Positions 22,837 through 31,450 are shown, counted from the first letter of the stretch. The stretch: 42,736 nt of DNA from Acidobacteriota bacterium (GCA_023436715.1 JAEZIJ010000128.1:1-42736), one strand, 5' to 3'. The notes: generated by a model not told the origin, from the sequence alone. Translations and numbers: made by a program.

Positions 22837-24318
22837 GTGGGTTGGTCGACTCGCCTTCGCGAACCATTGTTTCTGGTCCTGGCAGCGTTCGCGGCTTTCG
22901 GGGCCGCGGTAACGTCCTCATTCCATTTCGATGATTACGGCATTTTCTCGGACCCGGTCGCAACGTCGCCGTCCGGTTGGTGGCAAGTCTGGGGCCCGCT
23001 GCGAACGCGGCCTCTCACGTATCTGAGCTTCTGGCTCAATTATCAGGCCGGCGCACGAGAGCCATTTGGCTATCACGCGCTCAACCTCGCGCTGCACATC
23101 GGCGTAGTCCTGCTGCTGTGGGAGTTGCTGCGCCGGATTGTTCCCCCGCGTGCCGCTCTGATTGCAGCGTTGCTGTTTGCGATTCATCCGATCCAGAGCG
23201 AGCCCGTCGCGTACGTGTTCGCGCGCGCGGTTCTGATCGCCGCTCTGTTCAGTCTGTTGTCCGCATTGGCGTGGATTCAAGGTCGCCCCTGGCTGGCGGT
23301 GTGCTTCTTCGCCTTGGCGCTGCTGGGAAAGGAAGAAGCGGCCGCCTTTCCTCTCGCCTTGTGCCTGCTCGATAAAGCGCGGGCCCGGCAATTCAAGGCG
23401 CCGCTGGTAGCAATGCTGGCGCTGTCGCTCGCCGCCGGACTGCACGTCATGTGGGTAGCGAAGGCGCTGGGCGAGTCCGTCGGCTCGGGAGCGGGGGTAT
23501 CTCCCTGGGCCTACCTTTCGCAGCAGGGCTCGGTCATTGTGCGCTATCTGCGACTGGTGGCCGTCCCATGGGGGTTCACCGTGGACCCGGAGATTCATCC
23601 CGCATGGACCGACTGGGTCGCATGGCCCCTGCTGGCTGCCCTTCTATTGATTTCCTGGAGAGCGAAGTGGTGGCCTTTCGTGATCGCAATCGTACTGTTG
23701 TTGCCCTCCTCTTCGATTTTTCCGGCGGCGGATCTGGCTGCGGACCGCCGCATGTATCTGCCGATGCTGGCAGTCGCCGCCGGAGGCGGGTTGCTTCTGA
23801 ACCGGTTACGATGGCCTTGGATTGCCGCCATCGGGGTGGCGCTGATCTTTCTCAGTGCCGGGCGGATGCGTGTGTGGCAGACGGAACAATCGCTTTGGGA
23901 GGAGGCTGTGCACGCCTCTCCGGGCGCGGTGCGTCCCAAGGTTCAGCTTGCTCGAGCCGTGGGAGGCTATCGTGCCCTCGATCTTCTCCGCCAGGCCCAG
24001 GAATTGGCGCCCGAAGCGCCCGAGGTAGCCTCGGAGATGGGGCGGATTCATCTCCAGGCCGGGGATCCGGACAAAGCTCTACAGGAGTTCGGCCGGGCAC
24101 TGGCGCTCGCGCCGCGCGACCCTCGAGCCCTGAATAACCGCGGCGCAGCCCTGCTCGCACTTGGGCAGAAGGATGCCGCCATGGCGGACTTTCAACGAGC
24201 GCTCGAAATCGACCCCTGTCTTTTTGAGGCGCGGTTGAACTTGCGGAATGGTCCGGGACCCAAATGCAGGTACACGCCGGAGCAGGAGCGATCACTGACT
24301 ATGGCTGCCGTGCAGTGA
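22837..24318 (+). CDS. TMTC-like membrane glycosyltransferase with C-terminal TPR repeats
   Basis: A 493-residue polytopic protein with about ten membrane helices over residues 10-350, then two to three TPR units at about 375-470 (GRIHLQAGDPDKALQEFGRA, NRGAALLALGQKDAAMADFQ). The first periplasmic loop has FDDYGIFSDP (Asp32-Asp33), matching the catalytic di-acid of GT-C/TMTC enzymes. AIHPIQSEPVAYVFARAVLI and DRRMYLPML are also characteristic. Such enzymes transfer mannose or another sugar from a polyprenyl-phosphate donor to proteins in the periplasm. It follows a small PEP-CTERM-like gene by 22 bases, so the substrate may be a surface protein. The GTG start has only a weak ribosome site. Confidence 0.8.
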   Translation: MGWSTRLREPLFLVLAAFAAFGAAVTSSFHFDDYGIFSDPVATSPSGWWQVWGPLRTRPLTYLSFWLNYQAGAREPFGYHALNLALHIGVVLLLWELLRRIVPPRAALIAALLFAIHPIQSEPVAYVFARAVLIAALFSLLSALAWIQGRPWLAVCFFALALLGKEEAAAFPLALCLLDKARARQFKAPLVAMLALSLAAGLHVMWVAKALGESVGSGAGVSPWAYLSQQGSVIVRYLRLVAVPWGFTVDPEIHPAWTDWVAWPLLAALLLISWRAKWWPFVIAIVLLLPSSSIFPAADLAADRRMYLPMLAVAAGGGLLLNRLRWPWIAAIGVALIFLSAGRMRVWQTEQSLWEEAVHASPGAVRPKVQLARAVGGYRALDLLRQAQELAPEAPEVASEMGRIHLQAGDPDKALQEFGRALALAPRDPRALNNRGAALLALGQKDAAMADFQRALEIDPCLFEARLNLRNGPGPKCRYTPEQERSLTMAAVQ

Positions 24319-24675
24319 AACTGCTCCCTCGCAGTCGCGGCTCGGTTTCGTGCCGGTTCTGAGCCGCGACCGCGAGGGCCCGCGAATAGCGATGAAAGTA
24401 GGCGCGTCGTCGCCGCGGCCCCGGAGTCGACCGTGACTTTCAACGGAGTTCCCATGGCCCTGCGGGCCGCCGATAGCGATGAAAGTCGGCGCACAGTTGC
24501 GGCGGCCCGGAGCGGGCCGGGCATGCCCGGCCCCTACAGGATGCGTCTTGTAGGGGCGACGCATGCGTCGCCCGTGGGCGGCTCCCGGGTAACGCTGACT
24601 TTCAACGGAGGCGGATTCGCGGGGGCACACCCGTTGATTTTCAAGGGAACGCCCGAACGCCCGGCCCGCTCCGCG
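24319..24675. repeat. Repeat-rich intergenic stretch with nested elements
   Basis: No gene is seen here. An inverted repeat (GCTCCCTCGCAGTCGCGGCT from 24323; GAGCCGCGACCGCGAGGGCC from 24361; 18 of 21 bases match) directly follows the glycosyltransferase stop and may terminate it. Then come two copies of a unit that starts ATAGCGATGAAAGT (24386 and 24473) and ends GACTTTCAACGGAG (to 24448 and 24610). The first unit is 63 bp. The second is 138 bp because a family A double palindrome (24514-24573) sits in its middle. Confidence 0.75.
24514..24573. repeat. Complete family A repeat: two perfect 20-bp palindromes
   Basis: GGGCCGGGCATGCCCGGCCC (24514-24533) and GGGCGACGCATGCGTCGCCC (24554-24573), joined by the inverted pair CCCCTACA (24531-24538) and TGTAGGGG (24549-24556). 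It is the best-preserved copy in the window and the model for the copies at 3051, 17775 and 33225. Confidence 0.85.
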
Positions 24676-25503
24676 CTACTTCCTATGGAACGTGCCCGGA
24701 TTGGGGTCGTGAACCATCGGAAAGGTCTTGGAAATATGATCCTGCCAGGTGAGCTGCTCTTCGTCTACCAGCGCCCAAACCAGCCCCATGCCCGCCGCGA
24801 CCGCGCCGAGGCAGGTTGCCCAGAACCGAAGCACGCGCAGTCGCCATTCCGGCGCGGAACCGTCGAAGGTGACCAGGCGCAAGCCGAAGAGGCGCATGCC
24901 CGCGGTCTCCCGGCCGAGCACGCACCAGAACAACTGGTAGAACAGCAGCATTGCCGCTACTGCTCCAGCGTGGAATAGCGCCGTCTGTTTCGTCAGGATG
25001 AAGCTTCCACCCACGAGGCGGAACGCCAGCGCCGCGAGCGCCACGCCCGACGCCATAATGACGCCGTCGGCCAGGGCCGCCTTGAGGCGGATCTGCGGTC
25101 CGGCTATCGGAGCTTCGACGCAGACCGCGTGCTGCCGCTGCGCGCGCGGTCGGCATTCGAAATCCAGATTTTGCTGAACGGTTCGCTGAGCCGTTCCCGT
25201 TTGCGTCTGAGAGGGCTGCTGCCGGCGCGTACGGACCGTCCGGTCGCGAGCGATCCGGCCCGCCGCCGCCGATTCAAACGGGATAACTTTGGGCCTTTCG
25301 GTCGCAAACAGCGACGCCTGTCGAAGCGGCTTGCCCGGCCGCGTTCGATCTTCCTCGACCGCAGGAGGCTCAGGCGCCAGCGCCGGAACCGCCGCGGAAT
25401 TCCCCATCATGTGAAGGGGTTGAGGGCGGCCGAGCGAGCGGCCGCAATGGTGACACCGGTGGTCGTGCTCCGAGATTGAAAATCCGCAATATCTACAGCG
25501 CAC
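24676..25503 (-). CDS. RDD-family membrane protein with an N-terminal zinc ribbon
   Basis: A 275-residue protein. Residues 1-25 hold a zinc ribbon with C-x2-C ... C-x2-C spacing (MRCRYCGFSISEHDHRCHHC). A basic, Gln-rich linker of about 100 residues follows (TRRQQPSQTQ), then an RDD domain from about residue 140: RLKAALADGVIMASGVALAA, a second helix with YQLFWCVLG, then RETAGMRLFGLRLV and a third helix, ending WQDHISKTFPMV. RDD proteins are poorly characterised membrane proteins, some linked to ion exchange. The GTG start at 25503 gives the zinc ribbon as the true N-terminus. It is divergent from lptD across a 164-bp gap. Confidence 0.8.
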   Translation of the reverse strand: MRCRYCGFSISEHDHRCHHCGRSLGRPQPLHMMGNSAAVPALAPEPPAVEEDRTRPGKPLRQASLFATERPKVIPFESAAAGRIARDRTVRTRRQQPSQTQTGTAQRTVQQNLDFECRPRAQRQHAVCVEAPIAGPQIRLKAALADGVIMASGVALAALAFRLVGGSFILTKQTALFHAGAVAAMLLFYQLFWCVLGRETAGMRLFGLRLVTFDGSAPEWRLRVLRFWATCLGAVAAGMGLVWALVDEEQLTWQDHISKTFPMVHDPNPGTFHRK

Positions 25504-25667
25504 CGCTTTTGCCTCGACTATGCTGCAACCCCGCGGCAGGCCGATTCGTCCGTGATACGATGGTCGGCTTGAGCTTTTGGGGCCTTACGCAAAATAAAAC
25601 CTATCAAGGTCTTAGTAACATAATCGGCCGGATTTGTCACGAACATTCGGGGTATAACGCAAAAAAT

Positions 25668-27920
25668 ATGCTTGTGCTCATGTTTTTTGCCCCTCTCGCG
25701 TTCGCCCAGACGCCGCATCCGCCATCCTCCGTCCTCATAGCGCCCGCCAAAACACCGCACACCGCGCCGGTCGCGCGCAAACTGCGCATCACTCCGCCCG
25801 ATGATGTTCCCGAGGGCTTCGCGCTTGTCGGCGCCATCACGCAGTTGCAGGAGGGCTCGTGGTACCGGCTGCGCGGCGCGGCCAAGGTCCAAACCAGCGA
25901 CCTGCTGCTCAAAGCCGATGAAATCGACTACAACCGCGAGACCGGCGATGCCCAGGCGCGCGGCAACGTCCACCTCCAGCATTTCGAGGGCGGGGAAGAG
26001 CTCTGGGCGGATCGAGTCGACTACAACGTCGATAAGGAGACCGGCAAGTTCTACAACGTCAAAGGGACGTCACCCGTGGAATTCACGCCGCGGCAAGGCA
26101 TTCTGCCGTCGACCAACCCGTTCCATTTCGAGGGCAAGTGGGCCGAGCGCCGCGAGGAAAAATACGTGCTCCACGACGGCTTCATCACGAATTGCAAGAT
26201 GCCGAAGCCGTGGTGGGTTCTCCGGGGTCCGGTCTTCGATATCGTCCCGAACCAGCGCGCTATCGCCTACCGCAGCGTCTTCCGGATGCGGTGGGTGCCG
26301 CTGTTCTATACGCCGTTTTTTTACAAGTCGCTCGAGAAGCTGCCGCGCCGCAGCGGCTTTCTGACTCCCACCTTCGGCAACAGTTCGCGCCGCGGAAAAA
26401 TGCTCGGAGGCGGCTATTATTGGGCCATCAACCGCAGCTATGATGCCACCTACCTCGCTCAGTATTTCACCCAGCGCGGTCCGGCGCATCGCGTTGAATT
26501 CCGCGGCAAGCCGAACGCAAGGACGGATTTCGACGCCATCGTCTACGGCGTGAATGACCGGCTGAACCAGGGCGGGGTGCTCGCTTCCGTGCAGGCGCGC
26601 TCCGAGCTCGCCCACGGCTTTCGCGCGCGCGTGGAAGCGAATTATCTCAGCTCGTTCGTGTTTCGGCGGAACTTCACCGAATCCATCAACGAGATGATCC
26701 AGTCGGAAGTTCACTCCGTCGGGTATCTGGAAAAGGATTGGTCCACCTTCGGACTGAATGTGCTCATGCAGCGAAATGAGAACTTCCAGAGCACTCTCCC
26801 CGGCGACACCGTCGTAATCCGCAAGCTGCCCGAAGTGACTTTTACGAGCCGCGATCGCCGCCTGTGGCGTAACCTCCCTCTCTGGATCTCATGGGATTCG
26901 AGTGCCGGACTGCTGCATCGCACGCAGTTGCTCTTCCAAACACGGCAGTTCATGGAGCGCATGGACCTTTATCCGCGGGTCACTACCGCGTTGCGCTGGA
27001 AAGACTTCAGCCTGATTCCGAGCGTTGCTATCCGCGAGACGCATTACGGGGAGAGCCAGCGCGACGGCAGCATAGTCGGGCGCAATCTGAATCGAGGCGC
27101 CCGCGAGTTCGACGTCACGCTCGTTCCGCCCTCGCTCTCACGAGTTTTCCGCGGCACTATCAAGCACGTCATCGAGCCTCGCATCGCTTACCGCTATGTG
27201 ACCGGCATCACCGATTTCGACCGGTACGTCCGCTTCGATGAGACGGAACTGTACTCGAATACCAACGAGCTCGAGCTGTCCCTTACCAACCGCATCTTCG
27301 CGAAGCGGCCGGGCGGCAATGTAGACGAGCTCCTGAGCTGGCAGGTGTGGCAGAAGCGGTACTTTGATCCCACTTTCGGCGGCGCCGTTGTTCCCGGGCA
27401 GCGCAACACAGTTCTCAGCGCCCTCGATTTGACCCCGTACGCCTTCATCGACGGCCCGCGTAACTATTCGCCCGTTGTCTCCGTGCTGCGCGCGAGCCCG
27501 CTGCCGAACATCGGGATCGATTGGCGCGCCGATTACGACCCCCTGCGCCACAAGGTGGTGAACAGCGGCATCGGGGCGGACGTCCGCATTAACGACTACT
27601 CGGTTACCCTTCTGCACAACACCATCCGCGGAGTTCCGCTGCTCTCGCCGGCCTCGAACCAGCTCTTCGGTGAGTTCAGGATGGGCAATGAAAATCGTCG
27701 CGGATGGAACGCCCGGTTCGGCGCCAATTACGATTTCAAGTTCGGGATTATGCGGGTGGCAACGACCCAGGTCACCTACAACACCGACTGCTGCGGCTTC
27801 AGCATCCAATACCGCCGCATCGGCCTCCTGGACCGCAACGAGAACCAGTACGTGTTCGCCTTCTCCGTGGCCAACCTCGGTTCCTTCGGCACGCTGAAGC
27901 GCCAGGACCGAATGTTCTGA
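25668..27920 (+). CDS. lptD: LPS-assembly outer membrane protein LptD
   Basis: A 750-residue protein that, with LptE, inserts lipopolysaccharide into the outer leaflet. A short signal peptide (MLVLMFFAPLAFAQ) precedes an OstA/LptA-like beta-jellyroll at about 70-190 (LLLKADEIDYNRETGDAQAR) and the LptD barrel (RVEFRGKPNARTDFDAIVYG onward). Cysteines matching the E. coli pattern are Cys176 (TNCKMPKPWW) and the adjacent pair Cys708-Cys709 (NTDCCGFSIQYRR). The fourth cysteine, expected near the mature N-terminus, is absent, so only one inter-domain disulfide can form. The ATG at 25668 was chosen for the signal peptide; upstream in-frame starts at 25560 or 25476 would bury it. The LPS theme matches waaA-lpxK. 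Confidence 0.9.
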   Translation: MLVLMFFAPLAFAQTPHPPSSVLIAPAKTPHTAPVARKLRITPPDDVPEGFALVGAITQLQEGSWYRLRGAAKVQTSDLLLKADEIDYNRETGDAQARGNVHLQHFEGGEELWADRVDYNVDKETGKFYNVKGTSPVEFTPRQGILPSTNPFHFEGKWAERREEKYVLHDGFITNCKMPKPWWVLRGPVFDIVPNQRAIAYRSVFRMRWVPLFYTPFFYKSLEKLPRRSGFLTPTFGNSSRRGKMLGGGYYWAINRSYDATYLAQYFTQRGPAHRVEFRGKPNARTDFDAIVYGVNDRLNQGGVLASVQARSELAHGFRARVEANYLSSFVFRRNFTESINEMIQSEVHSVGYLEKDWSTFGLNVLMQRNENFQSTLPGDTVVIRKLPEVTFTSRDRRLWRNLPLWISWDSSAGLLHRTQLLFQTRQFMERMDLYPRVTTALRWKDFSLIPSVAIRETHYGESQRDGSIVGRNLNRGAREFDVTLVPPSLSRVFRGTIKHVIEPRIAYRYVTGITDFDRYVRFDETELYSNTNELELSLTNRIFAKRPGGNVDELLSWQVWQKRYFDPTFGGAVVPGQRNTVLSALDLTPYAFIDGPRNYSPVVSVLRASPLPNIGIDWRADYDPLRHKVVNSGIGADVRINDYSVTLLHNTIRGVPLLSPASNQLFGEFRMGNENRRGWNARFGANYDFKFGIMRVATTQVTYNTDCCGFSIQYRRIGLLDRNENQYVFAFSVANLGSFGTLKRQDRMF

Positions 27921-27929
27921 CAAAAACCC

Positions 27930-27958
27930 TTGACGCTCATGACGCGGTGCGTTATAAC
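27930..27958 (+). promoter_or_regulatory. Strong sigma-70 promoter for the phasin operon, implying leaderless mRNA
   Basis: TTGACG (27930-27935), 17-base spacer, TATAAC (27953-27958), each five of six consensus bases. Transcription should start at about 27964-27966, one to three bases before the ATG at 27967, so the first gene is probably translated from a leaderless message. Confidence 0.75.
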
Positions 27959-27966
27959 AGGGGTGG

Positions 27967-28401
27967 ATGCCCCGCCTCATCAAGCGCTACGAAAACCGGA
28001 AGCTTTACGACACCGTCGCTAAGCGCTACATTTCCCTGGATGAAATCGCAGACCTGGTGAGGGCGGGCGAGGAGATCGTGGTCACGGATAACGCGACTGG
28101 AAACGATCTCACGGCCGAGACCTTGGCGAAGGTCGTACTCGAAGAACAGGCGAGCCGGCGGAGGCCGCTTCCCCCGCAGTTCCTGCATGATCTGCTGCGC
28201 GGAGGCGGAAAGCTTGTGGGGACCGGGGTCGCCGCCCTCAATCGCAATCTGGATGTGCTGATCGAGGGCTCGCTCCGGCGCCTGCGGCCGGTCAGGGAAA
28301 CGTGCGATGAAATGGCCCGGCTGCGGGAGCGCCTGGCCAGGTTGGAGAAAGTGATCGACTCACTGCAAACGGAGGAGAGACATGGGGACAACACCGAATG
28401 A
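27967..28401 (+). CDS. Polyhydroxyalkanoate synthesis regulator (PhaR type) DNA-binding protein
   Basis: A 144-residue protein whose first 60 residues match the PHB/PHA accumulation regulator DNA-binding domain: MPRLIKRYENRKLYDT at the very N-terminus, then YISLDEIADLVRAGEEIVV and TGNDLTAETLAKVV. In PHA makers this regulator binds both PHA and the phasin promoter. The C-terminal half is helical (RLRERLARLEKVIDSL), probably a coiled coil for oligomerisation. The family signature starts at the first residue, so the ATG is firm. It overlaps the phasin-like gene by 20 bases. No PHA synthase is in the window, and in acidobacteria such pairs may serve other granules or stress roles. Confidence 0.85.
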   Translation: MPRLIKRYENRKLYDTVAKRYISLDEIADLVRAGEEIVVTDNATGNDLTAETLAKVVLEEQASRRRPLPPQFLHDLLRGGGKLVGTGVAALNRNLDVLIEGSLRRLRPVRETCDEMARLRERLARLEKVIDSLQTEERHGDNTE

Positions 28402-28810
28402 AACGACCGGAACGGGCGAGCGCCGCTCGCAGGCGGAGCCGGTAATTGACGCTTTGCGCCACGTGTGGTGGGCCGGACTGGGCCTCGCGGCCGTAGCCGG
28501 CGAGCAGACCGGGCGTGTCCTGAACGCGCTGGTGGAAAAGGGCAGGGAAGTGGAGCCGACGGTGGTCGAGCAGAGCAAGAGAGCCGGCCACGAGGTCTCC
28601 GAAGCGGTTGACGACGTCGGCGACAGGCTGAGGCAGTTCATGGACAAGATCGGCCGCGGCGCCGGGGCGGCGGAGGCCGCTTTCGACGAGAGAGCCGCAG
28701 CCGCGCTCGATCGCATGGGCTTCCCTAAGAGGGAAGATCTCGATGCTCTTTCCTCGAAGATCGACGCTTTGACCGCCCGGCTGGAAGAGCTGCAGAGAAA
28801 GCAGGGATAG
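28382..28810 (+). CDS. Phasin-like granule-associated protein
   Basis: A 142-residue, mostly helical protein of the PhaI/PhaF granule-associated type. A moderately hydrophobic segment (HVWWAGLGLAAVAGEQTGRV, residues about 27-46) is followed by long amphipathic helices (VEKGREVEPTVVEQSKRAGH) and a C-terminal coiled coil (LSSKIDALTARLEELQRKQG). Such proteins coat PHA granules. A GGAGGAG site lies just upstream, inside the end of the regulator gene, and the two genes form an operon. The last codons form half of a hairpin shared with the convergent ADOP gene, five bases away. Confidence 0.8.
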   Translation: MGTTPNETTGTGERRSQAEPVIDALRHVWWAGLGLAAVAGEQTGRVLNALVEKGREVEPTVVEQSKRAGHEVSEAVDDVGDRLRQFMDKIGRGAGAAEAAFDERAAAALDRMGFPKREDLDALSSKIDALTARLEELQRKQG

Positions 28811-28825
28811 CTGCGCTATTCCTGC
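28801..28825. terminator. Hairpin built from the stop codons of two convergent genes
   Basis: GCAGGGATAGC (28801-28811), loop TGC, GCTATTCCTGC (28815-28825): an 11-base stem with one G-T type mismatch. Each arm encodes the last codons and TAG stop of one of the convergent genes (phasin and ADOP). No T-run follows, so rho-independent function is uncertain, but the position suits a shared transcript end. Confidence 0.55.
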
Positions 28826-31437
28826 CGCAGAGCCTGCATCGGCTCTACCGCCGCCGCCCGCCGCGAGGGCAGCAGGCAGGCCGCGAGCGCGATGACGGCC
28901 AGCACGGCGGGGGCCGTGGCCAGAGTCGCCGGGTCGTACCATCGCACGCCGTAGAGCAGCGATTCAAGCACGCGACCGCTCGCCAGAGCCGCCAGAACGC
29001 CGATGGCCGAACCCGCCGCCACGAGCCTCGCGGCGGAGGCGAGCACGTTGCGCGAGATGTCGCCAGGGCGTGCCCCCAGCGCAATTCGCAGACCGATCTC
29101 GCGTCGCCTTCGGGAGACCGTGTAGAGCATGATGCCGCTAAGCCCCATAGTGGCCATTACCAGGGTGACGACGCCGAAACCCGCCACCAGCGTCATCATT
29201 TGGCGCTTCAGCGAAATTGATAGGTCCACCGACTGCCGCATGGTCCGCACTTCGGTCATGGGGAGTCCCGCATCGAATTGCCGGATAATTCTACGGGCCT
29301 CCGCGATCACGCCCTGCTCGGGAACGGCCGTGTGGATCGAGACAAACTGGAGATACGGAGCCAGGGTATAAAGCATATATGCTTCCGCCTCCAGCTTTTG
29401 CGCGGGGCCGAAGTAGCGCTGATCCCCGATCACGCCGACAATGCGTGCCCATGGTGCGCCGCCAATACGCACGCGCGTACCGATCGGCACACGGTCGGGC
29501 AGCAGTTTGCGCACGAATGCCTCGTTGACGATAACCACCGGCTCGGCGCCGGCGGTATCGCGCGCGTTGAAGGTCCGCCCGGCGCGCAGCCCGATCCCCA
29601 TCGTGCGGAAATAATCCGGGGTAACGATTGCCCCGCGCGTCACCACGTCGGTCCAGTCGCGGTGCTTCGCTTGTCCTTCCACTTCCGCCGGTGCGCCGTC
29701 GAACCTTCCGCACAGCGGGATGCTGTTCGACGCCGCCGCGGAGAGCACGCCGGGGATGGCGGCCAGTCGTGGCAGCAGTGTGTCCCAGAAGTGGAGGCGT
29801 GCTGTGGCCGTCCGGTATCGTGAGGCCGGCAACGGTATCTGGAAGGTTAGGAGGTGGTCGGTGCGGTAGCCCAGGTTGGTTTCCAGCAGGTGCGTGAAGC
29901 TCTTCGCCAGGAGGCCGGCGAACGTGAGCAGCACCACCGAGAGAGCGACCTCCATCACCACTAGGGCATTTAGAGAACGCACCTGGCGTTTTCCGGCAAC
30001 CAGCGCACCACCGCTCTCTTTCAGGTCGCTTTCGAGGTTTGTCCGCGATCCCCGTAAGGCCGGCCAAAGCCCGGCGAGCAGGCCCGTGCACAGAGTCAGC
30101 CCCACGGCGAAGACTGCGAGCGATGGGCTCAGCGAAACCGTGTCGCCAAGTTGCATCGTGGGCGGGGCAGCCGAGATCGCCGCCCGAAGCAGCCACACGG
30201 CAAAGGCGACTCCCAGCGCCGCGGACATGCCGGAGAGGAGCAGGCTCTCGGCCAGCAGGAGCCGAACCACGCGCGTGCGTCCCGCGCCCAGCGCCACCCG
30301 CACCGCGATTTCCCTGGATCTGCCGATACCGCGCGCGAGCAGGAGACTGGCGACGTTTGCGCAGGCCACCAGCAGCACGATCAGCGCCGCCGCGGCAAAA
30401 ATCAGGAGCTCGTGGCCGACCTGGTGCAGCAACACGGCTCGCATGCTGCTCACCAGTGTGCCCCAGCCGGCGTTCTCCGGATAGGCTCGCGCGAGCCGGG
30501 CGGCGATCTGGCTCATCTGAGCCTGCGCGGTCTCGACCGAAACTCCTCGCCGGAGCCGCGCGTACGCCCAGTTCCCGCGCGCCATGCGGTTGTGCCAGAC
30601 ACCGCCGACGGGCGTCCAATACCCGGCCACGCCGGGGCCGCTTTCGTTAAAGCGGAAGCTTTCGGGCATGACCCCGGTGATACGGCACGGCCTGTCGTTC
30701 AAAGCGATGGCGCTGCCCACGGACTCAGGACGCGCTCCGAGCTTGCGCACCCAGAACCCGTGGCTCACCATAACCGCGCAGGCCGCCCCGGGCTTCTGTT
30801 CCTCGGGGGCGAACCAACGCCCAAGCTTCGGCTGGACGCCCAGCAACTCGAAAAAGCCTTCGGAGACGGAGCGGCCTTCGATCTGCTCCGCCTCGCCATA
30901 CCCGGTCAGAGTCGCCTGTGAGATCGTTGTGAAGGCCATCCGCTCGAAGACGGTGTTGGACGCCTGCCAGTCGCGGAAATTCTCCTCGCTGACGATGCCG
31001 ACGCCCACCCGAGCGTGCGTTTCCATGATACTGACCAGCCGTTCCGGCTCGGGGTAAGGAAGCGAGCGCAGCAGGATAGCCTCGGAGAGCGCATAAACGG
31101 CGATGCTCGCGCCGACCCCGAGAGCCAGGGTGACCACGGCTAGCGCCGTGAAGCCGGGCGACTTGGCCAGCGTGCGCCGCGCGTAGACGAAGTCTTTCAG
31201 CAGGTCCGTCAGCCAGCGGATGCGGCGATGATCCCGGCATTGTTCCTCGATCTGCGCCACGCCGCCCAGGGTACGCTGCGCGGCGAGCCGTGCCGCCGCG
31301 GGATCCATTCCGCAGGCGATGTTCTCCTGGGTCAGTTGTTCCAGGTGAAACGCCAGCTCCCGGGCGAGCTCTGCATCCGCTTCTGCGCCGCGGAAGAGCG
31401 ACCGGACGCGCTGACGAAGAACGCGAAGAAGCCGCAT
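28816..31437 (-). CDS. ADOP-type ABC transporter permease (MacB-like), first copy
   Basis: An 873-residue permease of the acidobacterial duplicated orphan permease type. Residues 1-80 are the short helical prefix found in this group (AEADAELARELAFHLEQLTQ). A first membrane helix at about 93-115 (ALAVVTLALGVGASIAVYAL) leads to a MacB periplasmic core, then FtsX domain one (AALIVLLVACANVASLLLAR with REIAVRVALGAGRTRVVRLL), a second core and FtsX domain two near the C-terminus (RREIGLRIALGARPGDI). No ATPase is encoded next to it. Function is uncertain; MacB relatives export peptides or drive mechanotransmission. GGAGG six bases before the ATG at 31437 fixes the start, 13 bases after the padR stop, so the regulator probably controls it. 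Confidence 0.9.
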   Translation of the reverse strand: MRLLRVLRQRVRSLFRGAEADAELARELAFHLEQLTQENIACGMDPAAARLAAQRTLGGVAQIEEQCRDHRRIRWLTDLLKDFVYARRTLAKSPGFTALAVVTLALGVGASIAVYALSEAILLRSLPYPEPERLVSIMETHARVGVGIVSEENFRDWQASNTVFERMAFTTISQATLTGYGEAEQIEGRSVSEGFFELLGVQPKLGRWFAPEEQKPGAACAVMVSHGFWVRKLGARPESVGSAIALNDRPCRITGVMPESFRFNESGPGVAGYWTPVGGVWHNRMARGNWAYARLRRGVSVETAQAQMSQIAARLARAYPENAGWGTLVSSMRAVLLHQVGHELLIFAAAALIVLLVACANVASLLLARGIGRSREIAVRVALGAGRTRVVRLLLAESLLLSGMSAALGVAFAVWLLRAAISAAPPTMQLGDTVSLSPSLAVFAVGLTLCTGLLAGLWPALRGSRTNLESDLKESGGALVAGKRQVRSLNALVVMEVALSVVLLTFAGLLAKSFTHLLETNLGYRTDHLLTFQIPLPASRYRTATARLHFWDTLLPRLAAIPGVLSAAASNSIPLCGRFDGAPAEVEGQAKHRDWTDVVTRGAIVTPDYFRTMGIGLRAGRTFNARDTAGAEPVVIVNEAFVRKLLPDRVPIGTRVRIGGAPWARIVGVIGDQRYFGPAQKLEAEAYMLYTLAPYLQFVSIHTAVPEQGVIAEARRIIRQFDAGLPMTEVRTMRQSVDLSISLKRQMMTLVAGFGVVTLVMATMGLSGIMLYTVSRRRREIGLRIALGARPGDISRNVLASAARLVAAGSAIGVLAALASGRVLESLLYGVRWYDPATLATAPAVLAVIALAACLLPSRRAAAVEPMQALRQE

Positions 31438-31450
31438 GCATCGCCTCCGG

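Noticed and set aside
24319..24675. Repeat cluster considered as a CRISPR array
   Set aside because: The units are palindromic, of unequal length and only two in number, with no regular spacers and no cas genes.
25634..25658. TTGTCA and TATAAC before lptD considered as a promoter
   Set aside because: The spacer is only about 13 bases, too short for a sigma-70 promoter.
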